The notes beneath the pieces are model-generated. The model was not told the DNA's origin, made no database searches, and saw only the letters and a program-made list of their open reading frames with translations. From Sphingomonas sp. PAMC 26621 (GTDB lineage Bacteria; Pseudomonadota; Alphaproteobacteria; Sphingomonadales; Sphingomonadaceae): a DNA stretch of 42,262 bases. A program made the translations under genes and the position numbers. Below, piece by piece: positions 25,168-34,011 of the stretch. The stretch spans positions 1 to 42,262 of the forward strand of contig NZ_AIDW01000031.1 in assembly GCF_000251145.1 (NCBI RefSeq). Reading direction: 5' to 3'. Every line of letters starts with the position of its first letter. The stretch's first letter is position 1.

Positions 25168-25506
25168 TTGGGTGACGACGAACCACTAATCAGCGAGCCG
25201 CTTTTCTTGGCGGTCACGCGCCCGGCTATGTGGTTCGGCGTCCCCATCGAGGCCGGTATTCCGATGGCGATCGCGGGCGTCCTCGTCCTGATCGTCTCGG
25301 ACAATCCGATTTACGGCGTGATTGTCGCAGTCGTCGGATTCGGGATCGCCCGGCTTGTTGTGCGCCACGATCCCAACGCCTTCCGGCTTTTGAACCTCGG
25401 CGTTCAAACGAAATGGAAAAACCGGGACCGCGCGTGGTGGGGCGGTAGCTCTTACTCGCCGCTCCCTGTGAAGGCTCTCAAGCGCAAGGGTTTTGCAGGT
25501 GAATAA
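25168..25506 (+). CDS. virB3: VirB3-like inner membrane protein
   Basis: 112 aa from TTG 25168, seven bases after GGAG; no ATG or GTG fits. The hydrophobic region at about 20-62 (GIPMAIAGVLVLIVS and IYGVIVAVVGFGIARLVV) forms a membrane hairpin typical for VirB3. The tail is basic and soluble. It associates with VirB4 and is needed for pilus assembly. The last codons overlap the virB4 start by 8 bases. Confidence 0.85.
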   Translation: MGDDEPLISEPLFLAVTRPAMWFGVPIEAGIPMAIAGVLVLIVSDNPIYGVIVAVVGFGIARLVVRHDPNAFRLLNLGVQTKWKNRDRAWWGGSSYSPLPVKALKRKGFAGE

Positions 25507-27907
25507 ACCGACCGTCGCCGAAAAGCTCCAGACGCCTTGGAACATCGCCAAGCGCGAACAGGAACCTAAGCGCTTCCTCCCATACTCACGCCATATCGAC
25601 GATCATGTAATTGCGCTCGATGACGGCTCGCTCCTGACGATGTTTCGTCTCGACGGCATGGCATTTGAGACGGCCGATCGCTCGGACCTCAATTCGTGGC
25701 ACGAAAATCTAAACAGCATTCTCCGCAATAGCGCGGACGAACGCGTTGCATGGTGGACGCATACCGTTCGCCGTCGCACCGACACTTATCCGGATGGCGC
25801 ATTCCGATCGGAGTTCGCCCGCGACCTCAACGAGACGTATCGCGGCCGGGTCACGTCGGAACGCATGTTCGTCAACGAACTTTACCTGTCGATCGTCATG
25901 CGCCCGGCTGTCGGCGCTGCTGACAAGCTCGCGGTAGCGTTCAAAAATCTGGTGTCGAAACAGGCGCGCGTCGATGCGCTGGCAAAGGTCGACGAGGAAG
26001 ACCTACAGCGGTTCAACGAACGCGCCAGCGAGACGGCAAAGCTGCTCGGGCGGCTCTCCCCGAAACGGCTCGGCCTGTATGAGTTTGACGATCTGCTGTT
26101 CTCCGAACCGCTGGAGGTTTTGGAGCTGATTATGATGGGCGCATATCGGCGGATTCCGCTGGTGCGTGGTCATCTAGGATCGGCGCTCTATGGCGAACGC
26201 CTGATCTTCGGGCGCGAAGCCGTCGAAATCCGCGCGCATGATCGTAGCCGTTTCCTCGGCCTTTTCGGCATCCGCGAATATCCGTCACGCACGCGGCCGG
26301 GGATGCTCGACTCCCTGCTTAATGCGGATTTTGAGTTCGTGATGACGCACTCGTTTGCGTTCCTCGGCAAGAATGACGGGATGACGCGCCTGATCCGTAA
26401 GCGTCGCCAGCTTGGCAGCACGGACGACGAAGCCGTGTCACAGGCGGAAGCCCTTTACGACGCGGCGAACGATCTGGCGGACAACCATTTCGTGATGGGC
26501 GAGCATCATTTTTCGATCGCTGTGTTTGGCGATACCGTTCGCCAGCTCAACGATAACCTATCGTCGGCGCGTGCCGCTCTGTCGGACGCTGCGATGGTGT
26601 CGGCTCGCGAGACAAGCGCCAACGAAGCCGCATTCTGGAGCCAGCTCCCCGGCAATTTTACTTGGCGCGCGCGTCCCTCGGTCATCACGTCACGCAATTT
26701 CGCGGCAATGTCGCCTTTCCATACCTTCCCGGCTGGAAGGCCCGATAGCAACCATTGGGGATCGGCCGTTGCGCTGCTCCAGACAACCGCGCTGTCCCCG
26801 TATTATTTCAATTTCCACGTTGCCGATATTGGTCACACGGCCATTTTCGGACCTACGGGCAGCGGTAAAACCGTCGTCCAAAACTTCTTCATGGCAATGC
26901 TCGAAAAGAGCGGCGCGCGGCAAATCTTCATCGACAAGGATCGCGGCGCGGAAATCTATGTCCGCGCATCTGGCGGTACATATCTGTCCCTGCAAAACGG
27001 CCTTCCGACCGGCTTCGCGCCGCTCAAGGCGTTTGATTATACCCCGGAAAATGTGTCGTTCCTTAGCGGTTTCATCCGCCAACTGGTGCGCCGCGAGGAC
27101 ACGCATCTGACTGTCGCGGAAGAGCGGCTAATTCACGAGGGCTTGGTTGCTCTCGGCCGTCTCCCTGCTCACCAACGCTCGATCCGCGCCCTTCGCGAAG
27201 TGCTGGGGTTCAAGGATGCAGAAGGCATCGGCGCGCGTCTGGAGCGTTGGGCGGAAGGCGGGCCGCTCGGCTGGGTATTTGATAACGAGGCCGATGCGCT
27301 CTCGCTGGAGGCGCGTTTCCTCGGGTTCGATATGACGGATTTCCTCGATAACGAGGAAGTTCGCACCCCTGTTATGATGTATATGTTCCAGCGGTTTGAA
27401 GAGCTGTTGGACCGCAAAGAGCGTCTCGTCATCGATATCGACGAGTTCTGGAAGGCGCTGGGTGACTCGCAATTCACCCGGTACATCGAAGACGCATTGC
27501 TTACCTACCGTAAGCGCAACGCCTTCTTGATCTTCGGCACACAGAACCCGGATCATGCGCTGCGCTCTCCGATCGCGAGTAGCATCGTCGGCCAGGTCGC
27601 AACGCTCATCATCATGCCGAACCCGAAGGCGAGCGAGGAAAGCTATCGCGTCGGGCTCGGTCTGACCGCGAAAGAGTTCAATCTGATCCGTCGCGAGCTG
27701 GTTCCGGAATCCCGGCAATTCCTCATCAAGCAGGGTCACGATTCAATCGTGGTGAAACTCGACCTCGACGGCCTCGACGACGCGCTGGCGATCCTGTCGG
27801 GCCGGTCGTCGACTGTCGGGCTTCTCGACGAATTGCGCGCCGAGTTGGGCGACGATCCTAAGGTTTGGCTTCCCGAGTTCCACCGCCGCCGCAAGTGGCT
27901 CAAGTAA
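25499..27907 (+). CDS. virB4: VirB4-like secretion ATPase
   Basis: 802 aa from GTG 25499; a TTG two codons upstream is also in frame. The N-terminal 400 residues form the CagE/TrbE-VirB4 domain. The C-terminal RecA-like ATPase shows FGPTGSGKT (about 451-458, Walker A) and VIDIDEFW (about 644-651, Walker B). VirB4 powers pilus biogenesis and substrate transfer from the cytoplasmic face. The size fits the family and the gene is intact. It ends 12 bases before virB5, whose AAGGAGAG site lies in that gap. Confidence 0.95.
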   Translation: MNKPTVAEKLQTPWNIAKREQEPKRFLPYSRHIDDHVIALDDGSLLTMFRLDGMAFETADRSDLNSWHENLNSILRNSADERVAWWTHTVRRRTDTYPDGAFRSEFARDLNETYRGRVTSERMFVNELYLSIVMRPAVGAADKLAVAFKNLVSKQARVDALAKVDEEDLQRFNERASETAKLLGRLSPKRLGLYEFDDLLFSEPLEVLELIMMGAYRRIPLVRGHLGSALYGERLIFGREAVEIRAHDRSRFLGLFGIREYPSRTRPGMLDSLLNADFEFVMTHSFAFLGKNDGMTRLIRKRRQLGSTDDEAVSQAEALYDAANDLADNHFVMGEHHFSIAVFGDTVRQLNDNLSSARAALSDAAMVSARETSANEAAFWSQLPGNFTWRARPSVITSRNFAAMSPFHTFPAGRPDSNHWGSAVALLQTTALSPYYFNFHVADIGHTAIFGPTGSGKTVVQNFFMAMLEKSGARQIFIDKDRGAEIYVRASGGTYLSLQNGLPTGFAPLKAFDYTPENVSFLSGFIRQLVRREDTHLTVAEERLIHEGLVALGRLPAHQRSIRALREVLGFKDAEGIGARLERWAEGGPLGWVFDNEADALSLEARFLGFDMTDFLDNEEVRTPVMMYMFQRFEELLDRKERLVIDIDEFWKALGDSQFTRYIEDALLTYRKRNAFLIFGTQNPDHALRSPIASSIVGQVATLIIMPNPKASEESYRVGLGLTAKEFNLIRRELVPESRQFLIKQGHDSIVVKLDLDGLDDALAILSGRSSTVGLLDELRAELGDDPKVWLPEFHRRRKWLK

Positions 27908-27919
27908 GGAGAGAAGACG

Positions 27920-28639
27920 ATGAAACGATATGTAATCGGACTCGCCGCACTCATGCTCTGCACAACCGCACCAGCGGCAGCGCAGGGCATCCCCGTCTAT
28001 GATGGGACTTCATACCTCAAACTGCTGGAACAGGCGAAGACCGCCGCGTCACAGCTCAACACGCTGCAAGAGACGTATAATCAGGCGGTGAAGGCGTATG
28101 ATGCCGCGAACGGTATCACGAACGTCAATGATATCGGCTCGATCCTGAACAGCTCGCAATCGCGAAATTGGATCCCTTCCGAAGCGAAGGATATCCAAAA
28201 GCTGATGAGTGGCGCGAACGATCAGCTCGGATCGCTCGGCACCGCCGCCAATAACATTCGCAACGGAAGGCGTGTCGATATCCCGGCGTTGGGCGCGAAT
28301 GCGACGGAAAGCGAAAAGGCGGCGCGCAAGGCTCTCGATACGAACGGCAACAGCTATGCGACTGACGCTGCGGTTGCAGAAGCTGCCTATAGCGCAACCG
28401 GCACCCGCACGAAGGGCCTAGAAGAGCTGCGGCGCTCGCTCGATACTGCGACGACGCAAAAACAGGTGCAGGATATCCAAGCCCGGATCGCCGTCGAACA
28501 GGCGCATATCCAAAACGATCTAATGCAGTTCCAGGCGGTGCAAGCGCGTCGAACGGCCGAAGGCGAATTGCGCGGCCAACAGATGCTAGAAACGCAAGCC
28601 GCCGCCCGCGCCGCCTATGCTAAGAGCCGCCAAAAGTGA
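27920..28639 (+). CDS. virB5: VirB5-like minor pilin
   Basis: 239 aa. Signal peptide 1-21 (MKRYVIGLAALMLC..., cleavage near AAA-Q). The mature protein is almost wholly helical with heptads (LKLLEQAKTAASQLNTLQ; IAVEQAHIQNDLMQFQAV), as in VirB5/TrbJ. It would sit at the pilus tip and contribute to adhesion. The TGA overlaps the GTG of the exclusion lipoprotein gene. Confidence 0.88.
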   Translation: MKRYVIGLAALMLCTTAPAAAQGIPVYDGTSYLKLLEQAKTAASQLNTLQETYNQAVKAYDAANGITNVNDIGSILNSSQSRNWIPSEAKDIQKLMSGANDQLGSLGTAANNIRNGRRVDIPALGANATESEKAARKALDTNGNSYATDAAVAEAAYSATGTRTKGLEELRRSLDTATTQKQVQDIQARIAVEQAHIQNDLMQFQAVQARRTAEGELRGQQMLETQAAARAAYAKSRQK

Positions 28640-28893
28640 GGGTCGTTCTGACCGTCATTGTTGGCGCGATGGCGCTAGCCGGTTGTTCGGAAAACTCCCC
28701 GATCGCGGCGCAACCGCGATCGTTGGACTTCTTCAAGGCGAATACCGCCGTCCGCAAAAAGGTCATGGCGGCATGTAAGGCGGCGCAAGGCACGCACGCT
28801 TATCAGCCGGAAGAAGAATGCGGAACGGCACAAATTGCCGATCAGCAAGTAGCTCGCGAGAATTACGCTCGCGAGCGCACCGGAGGGAAATAG
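28636..28893 (+). CDS. eexN: EexN-type entry-exclusion lipoprotein
   Basis: 85 aa from GTG 28636 (GTGA overlap with virB5). Lipobox LAGC with the acylated Cys17, then the family pattern SLDFFKAN...RKKVMAACK (Cys47)...EECGTAQIADQ (Cys62). Proteins of this family block uptake of the same element by cells that already carry it. Location between virB5 and virB6 is the usual one. Confidence 0.8.
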   Translation: MRVVLTVIVGAMALAGCSENSPIAAQPRSLDFFKANTAVRKKVMAACKAAQGTHAYQPEEECGTAQIADQQVARENYARERTGGK

Positions 28894-28895
28894 CA

Positions 28896-29858
28896 ATGAA
28901 TCCGGCAAGCCCTACGCTTTTCACTGAGGCATATACTTACTTCAACAGTCAGTTGAACATGTTTCTAACCCAGCGGTACGGCGATGTAGTTGACGCCGTT
29001 CGCGGGCCTCTTTTGGCAGGGCTTGTCATTTATATTGCGATCTACGCCTTCGCGATCATGCGCGGCGTGGTGCAGGAACCTCTTACCGATTTCGTCTATC
29101 GCGGCGTCAAGTTGGCAATCATCTTCACGGCTGCGACCACCGTTGCCTATCAGGATTGGATCACGGGACCGCTATTCAACGACGCGCCTAGCGCCGTCAC
29201 GGAGGCTATTTCCGGCAAGCAATACGGCTCGATGGGCATGGTGTTTGATGCGCTGGAATCTCAATCGATAGCGGTTTCAAACAGACTTCAAACCGCCGCT
29301 GACGCAATGCCACTTCTCATGGCACCACGCGCGATCCTGTATTACATTCTTTCATTCATTGTTCGCCTGTTCGCTGAAATTGCATCGTGCGTTGGTTTCG
29401 GCGTCAGTATGCTGGCGCTGATATCGCTTGCGATCATTATCGCAATGGGGCCGATATTTATTGCGTTGTCGCTATTCGATTGGGGAAAGCGGTATTTCAA
29501 CGGCTGGTTAAATCAGGCGTTTAACTACATCGTCCTACTTGCGATCATAACGACAATGGCAAGCCTTATTACCGATCTTGGAGATAAGGTCTTAGGTCAA
29601 ATGAACGTCGAAGACGATGTATCTGCTGCCGTCCTTTATATCGGCTTCTACGCTCTCGGTACTTTCTTCTTTTTCCAAGCTCCCTCCATTGCATCGGGCA
29701 TCACTGGCGGCGCTGCCGCTGGCGCTAGCGATCTGGTCGGAAACGTCGCCCGCGCTGCCTCTAAGCCGTGGTTGCCGTCGCGGGGCGGCGGGGGTGGCGG
29801 CGGTGGCCGTGGTGCCGGGGGCCGTGGTGCCTCGGGCGGCTCAATCTCAAAACGATAA
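28896..29858 (+). CDS. virB6: VirB6-like polytopic inner membrane channel protein
   Basis: 320 aa from ATG 28896, following GGAGGGAAATAGCA two bases after the eexN stop; an upstream in-frame ATG at 28818 lies inside eexN. At least five hydrophobic segments are visible (about 40-60, 72-90, 145-165, 170-195, 205-230, 248-270). The C-terminal 30 residues are Gly/Arg-rich and probably disordered. VirB6 forms the inner membrane part of the DNA path. Confidence 0.88.
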   Translation: MNPASPTLFTEAYTYFNSQLNMFLTQRYGDVVDAVRGPLLAGLVIYIAIYAFAIMRGVVQEPLTDFVYRGVKLAIIFTAATTVAYQDWITGPLFNDAPSAVTEAISGKQYGSMGMVFDALESQSIAVSNRLQTAADAMPLLMAPRAILYYILSFIVRLFAEIASCVGFGVSMLALISLAIIIAMGPIFIALSLFDWGKRYFNGWLNQAFNYIVLLAIITTMASLITDLGDKVLGQMNVEDDVSAAVLYIGFYALGTFFFFQAPSIASGITGGAAAGASDLVGNVARAASKPWLPSRGGGGGGGGRGAGGRGASGGSISKR

Positions 29859-29876
29859 TCTAGCTCGGGGAACGTC

Positions 29877-30206
29877 ATGAACTGCAATTTGAATAACCGA
29901 CGCTCGCGCGGGTTTAGACTCGCGGCAATCGTCGTCGCTGTCGCGGGTCCGCTCGCCGGGTGCGCCACGTCCAAAACGCCAAAGCTCGCTGTCTGTGATG
30001 GTCGGCACAAGCGGCCAGCCAATCCCTACGGAAGCATCCTGCCGGGTGCGCCGCCTGTTGTGTACGTTCCCGGTAAAAAGGGCGTGCCGGTCCCCGTACC
30101 AGCGCCATCAGCGCCAGGTGCGCCTGCACAGGTCTTTTCGCCCGATCCTGCGGCAACGTCCGCCCTCACGCCCGACGCCGCGCGTCGGGTCTTCGCTAGC
30201 TGCTGA
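29877..30206 (+). CDS. virB7: VirB7-like outer membrane lipoprotein
   Basis: 109 aa from ATG 29877. Signal sequence with lipobox LAGC (Cys29). The mature part has CDGRHKRPANPYGS, a pattern I associate with VirB7/TraN-like lipoproteins of this operon type, and a Pro/Ala/Val-rich tail. Longer than the short Agrobacterium VirB7. It would anchor the VirB9/VirB10 core in the outer membrane. Confidence 0.7.
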   Translation: MNCNLNNRRSRGFRLAAIVVAVAGPLAGCATSKTPKLAVCDGRHKRPANPYGSILPGAPPVVYVPGKKGVPVPVPAPSAPGAPAQVFSPDPAATSALTPDAARRVFASC

Positions 30207-30219
30207 TAGGAGCCGGAAA

Positions 30220-30909
30220 TTGGCCGAAGGTGTCTCAAAATCCGACCTCCAAAAGTATTTCGCCGATGCGCGAAGCTGGGACGAGGATCGCGCACGCGCT
30301 GCAATTAAATCGAAGCGGTTTGCCTACATCATCGCGGGTGTTGGTGCTGCAACCGGCATTGCTGGCCTTGCGGCTGTGGCAATGCTTGTCCCTTTGAAGC
30401 GTATCGAACTCGTCACCGTCCGCGTTAATCAGACGACGGGCGCTGTCGACGTTCAAACGGAGCTTAGTGGCAAAAAACAGATTGCTTACGATGAAGCCGT
30501 TTCTAAGTATTTCCTCGCGAATTACGTTCGTCTGCGGGAAAGCTGGAACTCGGCTTCCGGCAAGGAAGACTTCAACGCTGTAGCAATCCTATCGACTACG
30601 CCAGAGCAACAGCGCTTGTCCGATCTTATGAACGTGACAAACCCTAAAAGCCCTCGGGCCGTGCTTGGTGAAAACGGGTTTGCAAATGCTCGGGTGACAA
30701 ACATCACCTTCATCAACAACCGCGTTGCTAACGTGCGCTTCACGCGCACTGTTCAGACAGCGACCACGGAACCCACATCAACGGATTGGATTGCGACTGT
30801 GACGTTCGGTTACACCAATGCGCCAATGGCGGAAGGCGACCGCTTTCGGAATCCTCTTGGGTTCCAAGTCGAGAATTACCGCGCTGATCCAGTGGTGGTC
30901 GGACGATGA
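30220..30909 (+). CDS. virB8: VirB8-like assembly factor
   Basis: 229 aa from TTG 30220, seven bases after AGGAG; the frame is open further upstream but overlaps virB7. Cytoplasmic N-terminus, one transmembrane helix (about 34-57), then a periplasmic NTF2-like domain (from about 60; YFLANYVRLRESWN, FGYTNAPM). It nucleates the core complex. The final codon overlaps the virB9 ATG (ATGA). Confidence 0.9.
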   Translation: MAEGVSKSDLQKYFADARSWDEDRARAAIKSKRFAYIIAGVGAATGIAGLAAVAMLVPLKRIELVTVRVNQTTGAVDVQTELSGKKQIAYDEAVSKYFLANYVRLRESWNSASGKEDFNAVAILSTTPEQQRLSDLMNVTNPKSPRAVLGENGFANARVTNITFINNRVANVRFTRTVQTATTEPTSTDWIATVTFGYTNAPMAEGDRFRNPLGFQVENYRADPVVVGR

Positions 30910-31763
30910 CGCGGGTTGCACTCGCAGCCTTGGCGCTGGGCCTAATCTCGGTTCCCGCACTGGCATCCGAAACGCCTCGCGCTGGCTTTGCCGATCCGCG
31001 CGTTCGCACCGTCAATTATGATCCGGAACAGGTTTACCGGATCGTCGGCGTCTTCCGCACGGCAACACAGGTGCTGTTCGGTAGTGACGAGGAAATCGTC
31101 AACGTCGCTGTTGGCGATAGCATCGCTTGGGAGGTCGTTCCTCGCGGCAACCTAGTATTTATCAAGCCCCGCGAACGCGCTGGTCCGACGAACCTGATCG
31201 TCTCGACGATGCACGCCGGGCAGTTGCGAAACTACACATTCGAGCTGACCGCACGGACAGGCTCGATCAAAGCCAATGCCCGCGACACATTCTTTCAGGT
31301 TCGCTTTCGGTATCCGGAAGACGAACGATTGAAGGAAGAGCGGATGCGGACCCTGCAAGCGGCGCTCCAGCTCGCCAAGGTACAGGAAACCGCGATGAAA
31401 AGCGCGCTCGATCATGGCGTTTTGGAAGGGCCGCGCAACCTCGCCTATTCGCTCCAAGGCTCATCGGATCTCGCTCCCTCGGAAGTCTCCGACAACGGGC
31501 AATTTACGGTGCTGCGCTTTCCTGCAAACCGCGAAATGCCAGCGGTCTACCTCGTGCGGCCTACGGGTGAGGAAACCCTAGTCCCGTTCGACGTGCGCGA
31601 CGATTTCATGGTGATCCACACGGTAGCCAAACAATTCCGTCTCCGTCGGGGTGCGGAAGTCGTCTGCATCTACAACGAAAACCCCAAAACCTACGGCGTC
31701 GACCACGGCACCGATACCGCCTCGCCCCTCGTGGAGCGGACTATGAAGGAGGAAGAGCGTTGA
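30906..31763 (+). CDS. virB9: VirB9-like core complex protein
   Basis: 285 aa. Signal peptide 1-20 (ALGLISVPALA-S). The N-terminal beta domain has the VRTVNYDPEQVYRIVG and IVNVAVGDSIAWE blocks, and the C-terminal domain has FRYPEDER, FDVRDDFMVIHTVA and FRLRRG, all in the family order. It forms the outer layer of the core complex with VirB7 and VirB10. The stop overlaps the virB10 TTG. Confidence 0.92.
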   Translation: MTRVALAALALGLISVPALASETPRAGFADPRVRTVNYDPEQVYRIVGVFRTATQVLFGSDEEIVNVAVGDSIAWEVVPRGNLVFIKPRERAGPTNLIVSTMHAGQLRNYTFELTARTGSIKANARDTFFQVRFRYPEDERLKEERMRTLQAALQLAKVQETAMKSALDHGVLEGPRNLAYSLQGSSDLAPSEVSDNGQFTVLRFPANREMPAVYLVRPTGEETLVPFDVRDDFMVIHTVAKQFRLRRGAEVVCIYNENPKTYGVDHGTDTASPLVERTMKEEER

Positions 31764-33007
31764 GCACGATTCCGCCCATTACCGATAGCGAGCCTGTCGA
31801 CCGCACCCCGCCAATCCGCGACCGCACGCCCGAACAGGCCGATATCCAGCGCGGTATTACGCCAGTCAGCCGGGCGAAACAGACCGGCAAGATTGCTCCG
31901 ATCGCGGGCGGCGCTCTTGTCGTTGCGGCGCTCTTGTGGATCAACCTCGGGGGCCGCGATGACTCCGCAACGACAAACACTATGGCGATGGCAAAGAGCG
32001 CCAAGGAGCGGCCGACCGATACGGCAAGACAGGTTGCCGAATATCAGAACGGTACGCCGACGATCGCCACCGCTGCGACCGATCCCAACGCGCCGACGCT
32101 TGGGGCGTTGAACGTCGCGCCAGGTACACCGGGGACGACGACGCTCGCGAACGGCCAAGTCGTGCCGGCGATCCAACCGGGCGCATATCCAGCGACCGGG
32201 CAGGGGGGCGCAAACCAAATGTCGCCCGCGCAAACTCTCGCACAACAAAGCCGCCGATCCCCGCTGCTCGTGTTCGGTGCTGGCGACGATAGCGGCCCGG
32301 GCGGGCAAGCTGGGGCGCCAGCGGGTAACAATGGCGGTGGTCAGCTCGGGGGCGTCCAGAACGCTTCGGCGGAACAGGAAGCGCCCGGCGAACTCGACCG
32401 ACTGCGCCGGGCATCGTCGATCGGTGAATCTCGCGCGACGATGATGCCGAACCGAAATTACCTCATCACAGCCGGGACGCTGATCCCCTGCATTCTGCAA
32501 ACCGCGATGAACTCGACGCAGCCGGGCTATACCTCCTGCATCGTGCCGCGCGACGTGTTCAGCGAGAATGGGCGTGTCGTTTTGCTGGAAAAGGGGACGA
32601 AGGTTCTCGGCCAGTATCAGGGAGGACTCCAGCAGGGGCAAAACCGCCTTTTCGTGGTCTGGACTCGCGCCACGACGCCTCGCGGCGTTGCGATCGAACT
32701 CGGCTCGCCCGCGTCTGACGCTCTCGGCCGGGCTGGCATGGCTGGCGGTGTCGATACGTTCTTTTGGGCGCGGTTCGGCGGTGCTGTCATGCTGTCGCTC
32801 ATCGATGCGGCCGGACAGGCGGGGTCGAACGCAGTTGCCAGCAGCGGAAGCTATAACGTGTCGCAGCCGTCCAACGCTGCCGGGCAATCGCTCCAGCAAT
32901 CGCAGAATATCCGCCCCGTCCTCAAAAAGAACCAGGGCGAGGAAGTCGGCATTTTCGTCGCGAAGGATTTCAATTTCGCGGACGTGTACGGACTCGCTCT
33001 CAAGTGA
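31760..33007 (+). CDS. virB10: VirB10-like core complex protein
   Basis: 415 aa from TTG 31760 (TTGA overlap). Cytoplasmic tail, one transmembrane helix (about 46-63), a Pro/Gly/Ala-rich periplasmic linker (about 90-205), and the TrbI/VirB10 beta barrel (from about 225: ITAGTLIPCILQTAMNS, YTSCIVPRDVFSENG, LEKGTKVLGQY). It spans the envelope and senses ATPase activity. The gene overlaps virB11 by 4 bases. Confidence 0.93.
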   Translation: MSTIPPITDSEPVDRTPPIRDRTPEQADIQRGITPVSRAKQTGKIAPIAGGALVVAALLWINLGGRDDSATTNTMAMAKSAKERPTDTARQVAEYQNGTPTIATAATDPNAPTLGALNVAPGTPGTTTLANGQVVPAIQPGAYPATGQGGANQMSPAQTLAQQSRRSPLLVFGAGDDSGPGGQAGAPAGNNGGGQLGGVQNASAEQEAPGELDRLRRASSIGESRATMMPNRNYLITAGTLIPCILQTAMNSTQPGYTSCIVPRDVFSENGRVVLLEKGTKVLGQYQGGLQQGQNRLFVVWTRATTPRGVAIELGSPASDALGRAGMAGGVDTFFWARFGGAVMLSLIDAAGQAGSNAVASSGSYNVSQPSNAAGQSLQQSQNIRPVLKKNQGEEVGIFVAKDFNFADVYGLALK

Positions 33008-34011
33008 CCCCTTCGAGCGGTATTCTAGAACACTACATGGAACCGCTGCGCGCTCTTCTAGCGCCTGACGACGTGACCGAACTTGTCATCAATCGGCCGG
33101 GGGAAGTCGGGATAGAGCGGCGCGGCGGTTGGGTATGGCATGACGTGCCAGAGCTTGATTTCGCATGGCTTATGACACTCGCCCGCGCTGCCGCTGCCGT
33201 TACGAAACAGGACATATCGGCTACGTCGCCCATCTGTTCGACGGTTCTCCCAAGCGGCGAGCGGTGCCAATTCCTGATCCCGCCAGCGACGCTAGACGGC
33301 ATCGTATCGGCAACGCTCCGCAAGCCTTCTACCGTCACAATGGACGTTGAATCGCTAATCGCGGGCGGTGTGTTCGACGAGACGGAAGCGGCATCGCGCG
33401 CGATTTCCCCGACCGATCAAGAATTAAAAAGGCTGTTGGCTGCGAAGGATTGGCAAGCCTTCCTTCAACTCGCGGTCGTCAGCCGGAAAAACATCCTAAT
33501 CAGCGGCGCAACCGCCTCGGGTAAAACCACGATATCAAAGGCGCTAATCCGGATGATACCGGAGGACGAACGGCTCCTGACGATCGAGGACGCCCGCGAG
33601 CTGACGATGCCGCATAAGAACGTCGTGCATATGATGTACGCCAAAGACGGGCAAAGCCTCGCCAAGATCGGGCCGAAAGACTTGCTCGAAAGCGCTTTGC
33701 GAATGCGCCCTGATCGCATCCTGCTCCAAGAGCTGCGCGACGGGACCGCGTTCTTTTACTTACGAAACGTCAACTCGGGCCATCCCGGTTCGATTACAAC
33801 CGTCCACGCCAGTTCGGCCGAAGGCGCGTTTGAACAGCTAACCTTGCTCGTAAAGGAATCGGAGGGCGGGCGTGATCTTGCTCGTGACGATATCCGGGGT
33901 CTGCTCCGCAGCCTTATCGACGTGGTTATTCAGGCGCAAAAGGTCAAAGGCCGTTGGAAAGTGAAGGAGATATTCTTTGATCCGTATATGGGGGAAAAGT
34001 CCGGCGACTAA
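33004..34011 (+). CDS. virB11: VirB11-like hexameric traffic ATPase
   Basis: 335 aa from GTG 33004. The N-terminal domain (LLAPDDVTELVINRPGEVG) precedes the RecA core with SGATASGKTT (about 167-176, Walker A), TIEDAREL (Asp box), LLQELRDGTAF (Walker B) and TTVHASS (His box). It switches the channel between pilus assembly and substrate transfer. The end overlaps the presumed virD4 start by 35 bases. Confidence 0.94.
   Translation: MTPSSGILEHYMEPLRALLAPDDVTELVINRPGEVGIERRGGWVWHDVPELDFAWLMTLARAAAAVTKQDISATSPICSTVLPSGERCQFLIPPATLDGIVSATLRKPSTVTMDVESLIAGGVFDETEAASRAISPTDQELKRLLAAKDWQAFLQLAVVSRKNILISGATASGKTTISKALIRMIPEDERLLTIEDARELTMPHKNVVHMMYAKDGQSLAKIGPKDLLESALRMRPDRILLQELRDGTAFFYLRNVNSGHPGSITTVHASSAEGAFEQLTLLVKESEGGRDLARDDIRGLLRSLIDVVIQAQKVKGRWKVKEIFFDPYMGEKSGD

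Noticed and set aside
31691..32899. 402-codon minus-strand ORF opposite virB9/virB10
   Set aside because: Arg/Pro-rich product typical for the antisense of a GC-rich gene; virB10 on the other strand is certain.
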